Assembly (NCBI GenBank): GCA_016841745.1
Contig: JAENYO010000001.1
Coordinates: 1-64,000 of the forward strand
Length of the DNA: 64,000 bases
Source: Acetomicrobium hydrogeniformans
GTDB taxonomy: Bacteria > Synergistota > Synergistia > Synergistales > JAFGMB01
Direction of reading: 5' to 3'
Shown here: positions 44,417 to 52,230 of the stretch, piece after piece
How the letters are laid out: the number at the start of each line of letters is the position of its first letter
Position numbering within the stretch: the first letter of the stretch is position 1
Program-made: the position numbers and the translations under genes
The notes under the pieces: model-generated
The model's database searches: none
What the model saw: only the letters and a program-made list of their open reading frames with translations
What the model was told of the DNA's origin: nothing

Positions 44417-44764
44417 ATGGGTCTTAAAAATGAATATGCACCGATCCTGGAAGCATTAGCGGACAAAAGAGGGCTTGATATTACAATAATGGATTTGTCT
44501 GAAACATCCTCAATAGCAGAGGTTTTTATTCTTGTTACTTCTAATTCCAATATTCATATTAAAAGCCTGCGAGATGCGGCAAGGGAAAGCCTTGATAAAA
44601 TGGGGATACCTTCGGTTGTAGAGGGAGATAATAGCGCCCAATGGTGCCTTATAGATGGCGGATACATAGTTATTCATATTTTCAGCCGCCAGGGAAGAGA
44701 TTTCTACCGGTTGGAAAAAACATGGGGTGATGCACCCTCAATATCATATGAATACCAGGATTAG
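44417..44764 (+). CDS. rsfS: Ribosomal silencing factor RsfS (Iojap)
   Basis: About 115 residues. The RsfS fold is shown by LEALADKRGLDITIMDLSET, AEVFILVTSNSNIHIKSL, GDNSAQWCLIDGGYIVIHIF and FYRLEKTWGDA. It binds uL14 on the 50S subunit and blocks joining when nutrients are low. A GGGGGGATC site at about 44398-44406 fits ATG 44417 better than the ATG at 44396, which overlaps it, although the spacing is long. Confidence 0.93.
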   Translation: MGLKNEYAPILEALADKRGLDITIMDLSETSSIAEVFILVTSNSNIHIKSLRDAARESLDKMGIPSVVEGDNSAQWCLIDGGYIVIHIFSRQGRDFYRLEKTWGDAPSISYEYQD

Positions 44765-44795
44765 ATTAATAATATAAAATTGCACCAGACCATTA

Positions 44796-44832
44796 TTAAG
44801 TGCCAATCCACTTATACAGGATTGGCACTTAA
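44796..44832. promoter_or_regulatory. 14-bp perfect inverted repeat upstream of pckA
   Basis: TTAAGTGCCAATCC (44796-44809) and GGATTGGCACTTAA (44819-44832) flank the 9-base loop ACTTATACA. It ends about 50 bases before pckA and has no T tail, so it may be an operator or leader element rather than only a terminator of rsfS. The core AAGTGCCA/TGGCACTT recurs at 48423-48441. Confidence 0.6.
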
Positions 44833-44883
44833 GTTCTAAAGTCAAGATTCACTTTTGAAACAGAATGAAAGTGGGGGAAGTCC

Positions 44884-46542
44884 ATGTCAACGCTGGATTT
44901 TTTGACAGATGAAGAAATTACCGGAAAAATCTCCAGATTGAGAACTACCATTGAAACAGCCTGCTACGGTAATAATGTAAAATCTATCCTTACTTTGATA
45001 GAGGCATATGAAATGGCCAAACATAGCCCTGGAACCATCGAACTTACAGGTATGCCTATTTATCAGCCCATGGGACAAGGTTTACCGATCAATTCAAATG
45101 TGCTTCTTTTTAACGATGGTGCCGTGGTAGGACGCTGTGCTGCTGCCAGGAGAATTGCTGGAGAACCAGGAGTAGATCAGGAGATTTATTCATCATTGGT
45201 AAGGGAAGCTATTTTTAATACCCGTAAGAGGACTATATACCATACTGAAGCGATAATTGGTCTTGAAAAGGACTTTATGGTAAAAACACATCTTCTGATC
45301 CCGGAAGGACATGAAAATATTCTTTATAACTGGCTGCTTAATTTCCAGTATTTAAATAATATCTACTCGGAAATGTATAGGGATTCCAGACCTTTTCAGG
45401 AAGGTGATATATTTATCTTTTCTGACCCTGACTGGAGCCATCCAGACCATCCCCTCGGATTAACTTATTTTGATCCCAATAATAATTGTGCAGCACTCCT
45501 GGGAATGAGATATTTTGGAGAATTCAAAAAAGGAACTTTAACGTTGGCATGGGGTACTGCAGTCAGAAATGGTTTTGCTTCGTGCCATGGGGGATTAAAA
45601 CGTTATAATCTCTCCCATAAAGAGGACAGTGGAGAGGACTTTGTCGTAGCCGTATTTGGTCTTTCGGGATCTGGTAAATCGACAATTACCCATTCAGACC
45701 ACGATGAGAGGTATGACATAACCGTTCTTCACGATGATGCTTTTATTATAAATGTAAAGGAAAAGTATGCCATAGCCCTTGAACCCTCCTATTTTGATAA
45801 GACTGCGGATTATCCCATGGGGTGCCCCGATAATAAATTTATTCTGACAGTCCAAAACAATGGTGCAATGAAGATGAAAGATAGCAAATTGGGACTTCTT
45901 TCAGAAGACATAAGAAACGGCAACGGAAGGGCAATCAAATCTAAATTATGGTCAGCTACTCGTGTTGACCGAATAGATGAGAAAATAAACGCCATATTCT
46001 GGCTAATGAAAGATCCCACCTTACCTCCAGTTTTAAAGTTAACAGATACGTCTCTTGGTGCTGCAATGGGCGCAACCCTTGCTACCAAAAGAACTTCTGC
46101 TGAAAGACTGGCACCTGGAGTAGATCCTGATGCCCTGGTAATTGAACCTTATGCAAATCCTTTCCGTACTTATCCTTTAGGTCTCGATTATGAAAAGTTT
46201 AAAGGACTACTTGATACTGGAGTGGACTGCTATATTCTGAATACAGGTGACTTTATGGGCAAGAAAGTGACTAAGGAAATAACCCTTGATATTATTGGTC
46301 AGATTGTAGAAAGAAAATCTTCTTTCACCAAATGGGGCAACTTCTCAGCCATCCAGATCATGGAAATAGAAGATTTTAATGCTGACCCCAGAGATAAAAC
46401 ATATAACGATAAACTGATAGCCAGATTCCTTGACCGCAGAGATTATGTCAAATCGCGAGAAAAGGAAAAGGGAGGTTTTGATAAACTTCCTGAAGATGCA
46501 CTGAAGTCACTGGAAATGGTAATTCAGGAACTGAATATTTAA
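44884..46542 (+). CDS. pckA: Phosphoenolpyruvate carboxykinase (ATP type)
   Basis: 552 residues. The kinase P-loop is FGLSGSGKSTI at 258-268; HDDAFIINV matches the family metal-binding aspartates; ASCHGGLKRY, GMRYFGEFKKGTLTLAW and KLWSATRVDRIDE resemble ATP-type enzymes, though several segments are divergent from the E. coli type. It interconverts oxaloacetate and PEP with ATP. In amino-acid fermenters it can run in the gluconeogenic direction. GAAAGTGGGGGAAG precedes ATG 44884. It is flanked by a leader repeat and a strong terminator, so it is monocistronic. Confidence 0.88.
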   Translation: MSTLDFLTDEEITGKISRLRTTIETACYGNNVKSILTLIEAYEMAKHSPGTIELTGMPIYQPMGQGLPINSNVLLFNDGAVVGRCAAARRIAGEPGVDQEIYSSLVREAIFNTRKRTIYHTEAIIGLEKDFMVKTHLLIPEGHENILYNWLLNFQYLNNIYSEMYRDSRPFQEGDIFIFSDPDWSHPDHPLGLTYFDPNNNCAALLGMRYFGEFKKGTLTLAWGTAVRNGFASCHGGLKRYNLSHKEDSGEDFVVAVFGLSGSGKSTITHSDHDERYDITVLHDDAFIINVKEKYAIALEPSYFDKTADYPMGCPDNKFILTVQNNGAMKMKDSKLGLLSEDIRNGNGRAIKSKLWSATRVDRIDEKINAIFWLMKDPTLPPVLKLTDTSLGAAMGATLATKRTSAERLAPGVDPDALVIEPYANPFRTYPLGLDYEKFKGLLDTGVDCYILNTGDFMGKKVTKEITLDIIGQIVERKSSFTKWGNFSAIQIMEIEDFNADPRDKTYNDKLIARFLDRRDYVKSREKEKGGFDKLPEDALKSLEMVIQELNI

Positions 46543-46565
46543 AATATGTGTTATTGAGCAGAATC

Positions 46566-46599
46566 AAAAGGACCTTGTCTTAATAGACAAGGTCCTTTT
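46566..46599. terminator. Bidirectional terminator between pckA and the toxin-like gene
   Basis: Perfect 15-bp arms, AAAAGGACCTTGTCT and AGACAAGGTCCTTTT, with loop TAAT. The A and T ends make it work both ways for the convergent genes. Confidence 0.88.
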
Positions 46600-47053
46600 A
46601 GACTACTTCATAATACTCATTGATATGCTGCAATTCTTTTAAAAATCCAGCGGGTGTAAAAAGTGGAATTGTTTTTGCAAGACTTGAGTTCAGATAATAA
46701 TGCAGGGTACTCTTTATAACAGGAATAGTACCAGCAGAAAAAGCTATCTGAAAATAGAGAACATCCTCAGGAGGGAGATCTTCTGAAAGATAGGGAAATG
46801 GAGAAGGAGAAATAATATCAGATATTCGTGAAAGTTTAAAAAGCATATCTCTGCTGAGGTTCCGGGGAAGGTTGAGATCGTCACACTTAAGCATCGTTGC
46901 ATAAATAGAGGACAATCTGGAATCAATAACAGGGATCACCTTACCGTCCAGAACAATATTGAATAACTGTGCAGCTGAACTGGCAGGCAACAGTAGGGAA
47001 GTGAGTAGAACATCTGCACCAAGAACGACTCGGGGTATGGTCTGCGCTCTCAT
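46598..47053 (-). CDS. PIN-domain protein with degenerate active site (toxin-like)
   Basis: 151 residues that follow the COG1569/PIN_3 pattern: VVLGADVLLTSLLLP for VVLDTNVLVSALLSP, a middle SRLSSIYATML for SPELLAEYERVL, PPEDVLYFQIAFSAG for DPDDDKFLALALAGG, and IPLFTPAGFL at the end. Three acidic positions are changed: the first Asp is Gly12 (with an Asp two places on), the Glu is Ile50, and the TGD acid is IKS. Active members are ribonuclease toxins. This one may be inactive or altered. Its ATG follows the antitoxin stop directly. Confidence 0.7.
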   Translation of the reverse strand: MRAQTIPRVVLGADVLLTSLLLPASSAAQLFNIVLDGKVIPVIDSRLSSIYATMLKCDDLNLPRNLSRDMLFKLSRISDIISPSPFPYLSEDLPPEDVLYFQIAFSAGTIPVIKSTLHYYLNSSLAKTIPLFTPAGFLKELQHINEYYEVV

Positions 47054-47350
47054 TTAAAATAACCTTCCCTGATTGTTAATCAGGTGGGTTACGATCTCCT
47101 GAGCTTTGGCAGGGGTAAGCATAAGACTTGCAGATGTTCTGAGAAGCAGATCCCTTATCTTTTCAACACTACGTTTTGCACGGGCCTGGTGGATGGAACT
47201 TAAAAAGTCATCAATATCATCGAGTTCATCAGCATCAAGGGTAATGCAAATGGCCCTGGGACGACCCCTTGAGGTTATTATAGTTTCACTGGGATTATCG
47301 AAAAGTATGTTGGGATTATTTTTGATGTCCCTGCTTGTAACGATCTTCAA
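47054..47350 (-). CDS. Phd/YefM-like antitoxin
   Basis: 98 residues. The N-terminal TSRDIKNNPNILFDNPSETI and TSRGRPRAICITLDADELDD fit the Phd/YefM DNA-binding fold, followed by a helical tail (IHQARAKRSVEKIRDLLL) expected to wrap the toxin. It starts at TTG 47350 after GGAGGTG (47358-47364). The palindrome CAAGTACTTG at 47385-47394, just upstream, may be its operator. It is paired with the PIN gene with no spacing. Confidence 0.75.
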   Translation of the reverse strand: MKIVTSRDIKNNPNILFDNPSETIITSRGRPRAICITLDADELDDIDDFLSSIHQARAKRSVEKIRDLLLRTSASLMLTPAKAQEIVTHLINNQGRLF

Positions 47351-48132
47351 GGAAGTACACCTCCTGTCAGAATTAACTCTTTGTCAAGTACTTGTTAGGA
47401 CTGGAAATTTAATCGTTCTATTTTCAATTCATAATTATCAAAAAACAAACTGCGTAAAAGTCAGACATAAAACGATTATACGATACAGTATAGAATTATA
47501 TTAACAGATATCGGTAAAAACTGTCAGATTAACAACTGGAATCATTTCGTAATTTTTCTTGCTGGAGATCCATGAAGTCCTCTTTAACGTCTCCTGTTTC
47601 TGCAACTTATCTTGTGTTGAGATTGTAAAATATGCTTCGAGAAATGAGCTTTTATGTCATTCACACTCCAAATACTGCGTTAACGACAGTCCAGGTACAG
47701 CGTACAAGATGGAAATGGAGAGACGAGAAACAGGAAAAGGTTTCAACAAATGTCAAGATAAGAGATGGGAAGAAATGTCCACGGAGGGGATAAGAAATGG
47801 TTTAGTTTAGAATAATATCTCTGGAGAAAGGAAACAATATTAACAAGACGAAGATAAGATTGAGAAAACCAGGGATAGTTCATATTTGAACAATGCATTC
47901 ATCTGGAATGGCGAGAATGGAAATAAATATTGAATGGCTTCGTTAAAACCCATGTAAACCACTCACAGAAAGAGTTAAAGTTGAAAAACTTGACTCAACA
48001 GGAATATTCAAAGGTTATGGAAAACGAAACGGTTACCGGCCAATTGTATGGATAGAATCTCATTTTGTTAAGTTACAAAGACATACAAGAATAGTGGAGT
48101 ATTTTAGGTATTTTACGTTATAAAAAGAGCCT

Positions 48133-48240
48133 AGATCCGTGGTTGTATTTTAGATATTTCACCTTGTCCCCAAGGAAACAGGTTTGGGGATCGGATCTTT
48201 GTGGCCGGATCACTGCATTCAAATCCGGCCTGTTTCTTGT
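48133..48240 (+). ncRNA. Possible structured RNA ending in an intrinsic terminator
   Basis: AGATCCG (48133-48139) can pair with CGGATCT (48192-48198), enclosing the hairpin TCCCCAA...TTGGGGA (48167-48190); an alternative CCTTG/CAAGG pairing overlaps it. GGCCGGAT (48203-48210) with ATCCGGCC (48223-48230) and a following TGTTTCTTG then reads as a terminator. It could be a small RNA, a leader or just remnants. It matches no RNA family I can recall; no promoter is clear. Confidence 0.35.
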
Positions 48241-48417
48241 ATACAGAACATATATCTGTTAAGCTGAATGATTGCAGACAGGATAATAATTTCTTACCAA
48301 TTTATTCCTGGGAAATTGGAAATAGAGCAGGAATTTGAAATTACTTACTGGATGTATCCAGATTTGATCTTATTTTCGAAACTAACAAAGATTTCAACAT
48401 ATGCGCCATAATGGCTT

Positions 48418-48446
48418 ATATCAAGTGCCATACTGGCACTTGATAT
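48418..48446. repeat. 29-bp perfect palindrome with AAGTGCCA/TGGCACTT core
   Basis: ATATCAAGTGCCA and TGGCACTTGATAT are perfect 13-bp arms around TAC. The same 8-base half-sites make up the inverted repeat before pckA (inner gap 17 there, 3 here). No gene starts just downstream on either strand. It may be a protein-binding site or part of a small mobile remnant. Confidence 0.6.
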
Positions 48447-48957
48447 GCAAAAGTATCGAAAATATGAGGCCTGAAGATGGCATTTATAAAATAGACATCT
48501 TAACGACAAGTTTCAAGCGTTTATCTGAAGTAATATCCTCAAATAGAATAGGACCAACCACTGTTTCTTACCAGTAATTTCAAAACAACAATGGGAAACA
48601 TATAACTTCAATAGTGATATTCTGTTATATATCAAATGTGTGTGAAACAAAGATCTTTCCAGATAAGAATAGATTCTTGAAAAGTCACTTGCAGGGAAAA
48701 TCAGCAGCATCAGTTTTCCATAAAGTTCTTCAAATATAGTATTTGCTAAATAGTGTTTTTTGAAGCCCACTAATCAAAAGTGGTGGAACATAAGAATCTC
48801 TCTCATGTCCTATAATATATCTTATGTTGCGTTGTTTGCTGTTTTCAATATTTCTGCTATATGCTCTTATGATTAACCTAATCTGCACTGAATTAATCTG
48901 TTCCTGGAAATCCTTCTCATTTCTCCTTGAATAATCAGGTATTGACAAGAATCATCA

Positions 48958-48995
48958 AGAGTCCCTCTGTTCAGTAATCACACACAGGGGACCCT
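48958..48995 (-). terminator. Terminator-like hairpin downstream of tpiA
   Basis: AGAGTCCC(T)CTGT pairs with ACAGGGGACCCT with one mismatch and one bulge. It lies about 40 bases past the tpiA stop on the minus strand and has only a short T-rich tail. Confidence 0.5.
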
Positions 48996-49033
48996 TGAAA
49001 ATTATGAATGTATCTCAAGCCCAGGAGATTATC

Positions 49034-49837
49034 TTATGCAAAGGATTTTACTATATCGAGAAATGAATCAACTTGGAGTGAAGCTCCTCCCACAAGAACT
49101 CCATCTATATCTGGCTGGTTCAAAAGTGATTCTGCATTAGAAGATTTAACGCTTCCTCCATAAAGGATCTTTGCGTTACCTGAATATTTTTCTCCCAGGA
49201 CTGAAGAAATACACTTTCTTGTATACCGACATACATCTTCTGCATCTTCAGGCATAGCTGAACGTCCTGTTCCGATTGCCCATACAGGTTCATATGCATA
49301 TATGATATTTTCTACAACACTCTTATTATTGTCCAGGTCTTGTAAAGAAGTTGATATCTGGCGCGCCACTACCCTCTCGGTTTCTCCATTTTCCCTCTCT
49401 TCCAGAGTTTCTCCACAACAGAGAACAGGTATGATCCCATTACTAAGAGCTGACCTTAATTTTTGACTTATCATCTCATCAGACTCCCCAAAAATGTGTC
49501 TTCTTTCACTGTGACCGATGAGACTAGAATTACAATTAATTTCATTGAGCATTGACCAGGATACTTCCCCTGTAAAAGCGCCTTTTTCTTCATAATAAAA
49601 GTTTTGACTTCCAATATGTACATTCATTTTGTCCAGACCTGTGGAAGTCAAAACCTTCTGGGCTGAGGCAAGGGATGTAAATGAAGGGAAAAGTCCAATT
49701 TCAAGGCGGTCATTCTTCAGCATCTGTCGGAGCCAGGAATTATCTTCCATGTATTCGCCCAGATCATTAATGAAGTTTTCTGACTGTTCGATCCCCTTAT
49801 ACATCTTCCAGTTCCCATAAAGGTAGATCTTTTTCAT
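49034..49837 (-). CDS. tpiA: Triosephosphate isomerase
   Basis: 267 residues. Seen are YGNWKMYKG (catalytic Asn and Lys), LIGHSERRHIFGESDE (catalytic His), AYEPVWAIGTG (catalytic Glu) and ILYGGSVKSSNA. It interconverts DHAP and glyceraldehyde-3-P. GAAGAGGTG precedes ATG 49837. It is the last gene of gapA-pgk-tpiA but is set apart by a terminator hairpin. Confidence 0.97.
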   Translation of the reverse strand: MKKIYLYGNWKMYKGIEQSENFINDLGEYMEDNSWLRQMLKNDRLEIGLFPSFTSLASAQKVLTSTGLDKMNVHIGSQNFYYEEKGAFTGEVSWSMLNEINCNSSLIGHSERRHIFGESDEMISQKLRSALSNGIIPVLCCGETLEERENGETERVVARQISTSLQDLDNNKSVVENIIYAYEPVWAIGTGRSAMPEDAEDVCRYTRKCISSVLGEKYSGNAKILYGGSVKSSNAESLLNQPDIDGVLVGGASLQVDSFLDIVKSFA

Positions 49838-49863
49838 CGTGAAACACCTCTTCCAAAAGTATG

Positions 49864-49900
49864 TTTAAAAAGGAACGGCTTTTTGCCGTTCCTTTTTAAA
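49864..49900 (-). terminator. Long hairpin between pgk and tpiA
   Basis: Perfect 16-bp arms, TTTAAAAAGGAACGGC and GCCGTTCCTTTTTAAA, with a 5-base loop, giving a T run on the minus strand. It begins about 20 bases past the pgk stop and ends 27 bases before the tpiA start, so it probably ends or attenuates the gapA-pgk transcript; tpiA would then depend on read-through. Confidence 0.8.
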
Positions 49901-49919
49901 ATCGTGCTCTTCTTTTGAT

Positions 49920-51113
49920 TTACTGTTCCAATAATAATGGAGCTATTCCTGGAAGGACTTTACCCTCACAGAATTCAAGGCTTGCACCACCACCAGTGGA
50001 AACATGGCTAACCCTGTCTGCCAAACCGAACTTTTTAACAGCTGCAGCAGTATCTCCTCCACCTACAACAGAAAGGGCTCCCCCTTCGGCGGTTGCCTTT
50101 ACGACGATTCGTGCAATTTCCCGTGTCCCCATCGAGAAAGGGTCCTCTTCAAACACTCCCATTGGCCCATTCCAGAGAATAGTTTTAGCATTTTCAATAT
50201 AATTTCTGAAAACTTCAACAGAACCTTTACCTATATCAAGACCCATCAAATGTTCCGGGATCGAATCAATGAGAACATTTTCGCCCTTTGAAGACCCTGG
50301 GCCTTCAGCAACGATGGTATCTATGGGTAGAACAATATCCACGCCAAGTTTCATTGCTTTAATAAGCATTTTTCCTGCAAATTCAGCTTTTTCTCCATCA
50401 AAAAGAGAATTACCAATGGGGTTACCCTTGACCTTAAGGAAAGTATAGGCCATACCTCCACCAATTAGGATAGCAGAAGCTTTTTTCATAAGATTCTCGA
50501 TTACCCCGATTTTATCAGAAACCTTTGCTCCACCCAAGATAAGAATAAATGGTTCCTTTGGAGTAGAACTAACTGCACTCAGCATTTCCACCTCTTTTGC
50601 CATTAAAAGGCCAGCATAAGAGGGTAGATACTTCTGAATAGCATTTGTAGAAGCATGAGCCCTGTGAGATGCACTGAAGGCATCCATTACAAAGATATCA
50701 AAGGGGGATGCCATTTCTGCAGCAAAGTTCTGGTCATTACTCTTCTCCTCCGGATAAAAGCGCACATTTTCAAGAAGAAGGATCTCTCCTGATTTGAGAT
50801 CATTCAGGGCAGTACTGACTTTTCTCCCACAACACACTCCTGGAAGAATAACGTTAAGACCCATTACTTTCTGGACCTCATTTCGGATGACCTTCATGGA
50901 GAGATCATCACAGAACCTCCCCTTTGGCCTTCCAAGATGAGACACCATGGCTATCTTAGCTCCTGCCTGATTGAGAAGAGTTATGGTATCTAAATGAGCC
51001 CTTATTCTTGTATCGTCAGTGACTTTGCCATCCTTTAAGGGCACGTTGAAATCAACCCTGACGAGTACCTTCTTGTCTTTGGCAACTTCTTTCGTCAATT
51101 GACGAATTTTCAT
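49920..51113 (-). CDS. pgk: Phosphoglycerate kinase
   Basis: 397 residues. Seen are VLVRVDFNVPLKDGKVTDDT, SHLGRPKG, LLENVRFYPEE, LGGAKVSDKIGVIENL, and the C-terminal WNGPMGVFE and VGGGDTAAAVKKFG. It makes ATP from 1,3-bisphosphoglycerate or runs in reverse. Its ATG shares one base with the gapA stop (TAATG), so the two are translationally coupled. Confidence 0.97.
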   Translation of the reverse strand: MKIRQLTKEVAKDKKVLVRVDFNVPLKDGKVTDDTRIRAHLDTITLLNQAGAKIAMVSHLGRPKGRFCDDLSMKVIRNEVQKVMGLNVILPGVCCGRKVSTALNDLKSGEILLLENVRFYPEEKSNDQNFAAEMASPFDIFVMDAFSASHRAHASTNAIQKYLPSYAGLLMAKEVEMLSAVSSTPKEPFILILGGAKVSDKIGVIENLMKKASAILIGGGMAYTFLKVKGNPIGNSLFDGEKAEFAGKMLIKAMKLGVDIVLPIDTIVAEGPGSSKGENVLIDSIPEHLMGLDIGKGSVEVFRNYIENAKTILWNGPMGVFEEDPFSMGTREIARIVVKATAEGGALSVVGGGDTAAAVKKFGLADRVSHVSTGGGASLEFCEGKVLPGIAPLLLEQ

Positions 51114-52138
51114 TATTTCTCCAGTCCGACCTTAACAATATGGTTAACAAGATCAACAACTCTGCAGGAATATCCCCATTCATTATCATACCAGGCAAGA
51201 ACTTTAACCATGTTATCAACAACCATAGTATGCCTGGCCGCAAAGATGGAAGAACGTTCATCACCTACAAAATCCATAGAAACAAGATCTTCCTCCTCGT
51301 ATCCCAGGTATTTACCCATGTCTGAGGCAGATATTTTTTTGAATATTTCGTTAACCTCTCCCTTGGTAACAGATCTGGAAAGTTCGACAACCAGATCAAC
51401 CGCTGAAACATCAGGAGCAGGAACCCTTATCGCAAGACCGTTAAGTTTGCCATCCAATTCTGGAATAACCTGACATATAGCCTTGGCTGCCCCTGTTGAT
51501 GTAGGGATCATTGAAAGGGCTGCGGCTCTGCCCCTGTGAAATTTCTTATTACATGCATCAACAATGCTCTGATCATTCGTATAGGCATGGGTCGTAGTCA
51601 TCAGTCCCTTAACTATCCCGAATTCCTCATGGAGGATTTTCACCACGGGGGCCAGGCAATTGGTTGTACAGGATGCATTCGAAATTATGTCATGTAGGCT
51701 GGGATCATAAGCACTTTCATTAACTCCCATAACTATTGTACACAGACCGTCGCCCGTACCGGGAGCTGATATAACAACCTTATTTGCTCCAGCTTCAATA
51801 TGGGCACAAGCCTTTTCTGTGCTTGTAAAAAGTCCTGTTGATTCGATAACAAGATCCACGCCTAGTTCTTTCCATGGGAGATCTTCCGGGTTTCTTACTG
51901 CAAGCACTTTTATCGCATTCCCATCGACATAAATGTTTTCGTCATCAAAACTTACCTCTCCCGGAAATCTTCTGTGTACGGAATCATATTTCAGGAGATA
52001 TGCCCTTTGTTCTGCACTTGTAAGATCATTGACTGCAACTACTTCAAGAAGACCCTCTTTATCATATTGATAGATAGAACGAAGGACAAGCCTTCCTATC
52101 CTGCCAAAACCATTAATCGCAATTCTTGTTTTTCCCAT
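51113..52138 (-). CDS. gapA: Glyceraldehyde-3-phosphate dehydrogenase, type I
   Basis: 341 residues. The NAD-binding INGFGRIGRLVLRSI is followed by the catalytic SNASCTTNCLAPVVK and the WYDNEWGYSCRVVDLV C-terminus. It oxidises glyceraldehyde-3-P to 1,3-BPG. AGGAGG precedes ATG 52138 on the minus strand. It heads the glycolytic operon gapA-pgk-tpiA. Confidence 0.97.
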   Translation of the reverse strand: MGKTRIAINGFGRIGRLVLRSIYQYDKEGLLEVVAVNDLTSAEQRAYLLKYDSVHRRFPGEVSFDDENIYVDGNAIKVLAVRNPEDLPWKELGVDLVIESTGLFTSTEKACAHIEAGANKVVISAPGTGDGLCTIVMGVNESAYDPSLHDIISNASCTTNCLAPVVKILHEEFGIVKGLMTTTHAYTNDQSIVDACNKKFHRGRAAALSMIPTSTGAAKAICQVIPELDGKLNGLAIRVPAPDVSAVDLVVELSRSVTKGEVNEIFKKISASDMGKYLGYEEEDLVSMDFVGDERSSIFAARHTMVVDNMVKVLAWYDNEWGYSCRVVDLVNHIVKVGLEK

Positions 52139-52182
52139 TTTTCATTATCCTCCTATATTATTGGTTCATAATCTTTAATTTG

Positions 52183-52211
52183 ATTATACAATTTAACGCT
52201 ATGAAGCAGAA
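52183..52211 (-). promoter_or_regulatory. Possible promoter of gapA
   Basis: On the minus strand a perfect TATAAT lies at 52188-52183, about 45 bases before the gapA start. The element 17 bases upstream is TTCTGC, a poor -35, so this is a weak prediction that fits the gap between whiA and gapA. Confidence 0.4.
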
Positions 52212-52230
52212 AACGGGAAAGCACTGGATT

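Larger units (their letters stand above)
47351..49033. other. Gene-poor stretch of about 1.7 kb with hairpins and decayed-looking frames
   Basis: No reading frame here is convincing. A + frame at 47559-47810 has no ribosome site. Two overlapping minus frames (48513-48770 and 48730-48948) in different phases, and an open + fragment ending at 48122 (RVKVEKLDSTGIFKGYGKRN and on), look like remnants. Base composition is more AT-rich than the flanking genes. From 48.13 to 48.24 kb there is a cluster of stems, at 48418-48446 a perfect palindrome, and at 48958-48995 a terminator-like hairpin downstream of tpiA. Two imperfect 18-base copies of GTATTTTAGNTATTTNAC lie at 48099 and 48145. Confidence 0.7.

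Noticed and set aside
47559..47810. 83-residue open frame on the + strand
   Set aside because: No ribosome site before its ATG, no recognisable motif, and composition typical of the surrounding non-coding stretch.
48203..48230. ATTCAAATCC looked like a tRNA T-arm
   Set aside because: No acceptor, D or anticodon arm can be built around it; the stem reads better as a terminator hairpin.
48434..48449. Near-consensus sigma-54 promoter
   Set aside because: ATGCA instead of TTGCA in the -12 box, part of a perfect palindrome, and no gene downstream.
48513..48948. Two overlapping minus frames of 85 and 72 residues
   Set aside because: Different phases, no ribosome site, no family motif; kept only as possible remnants of a decayed gene.
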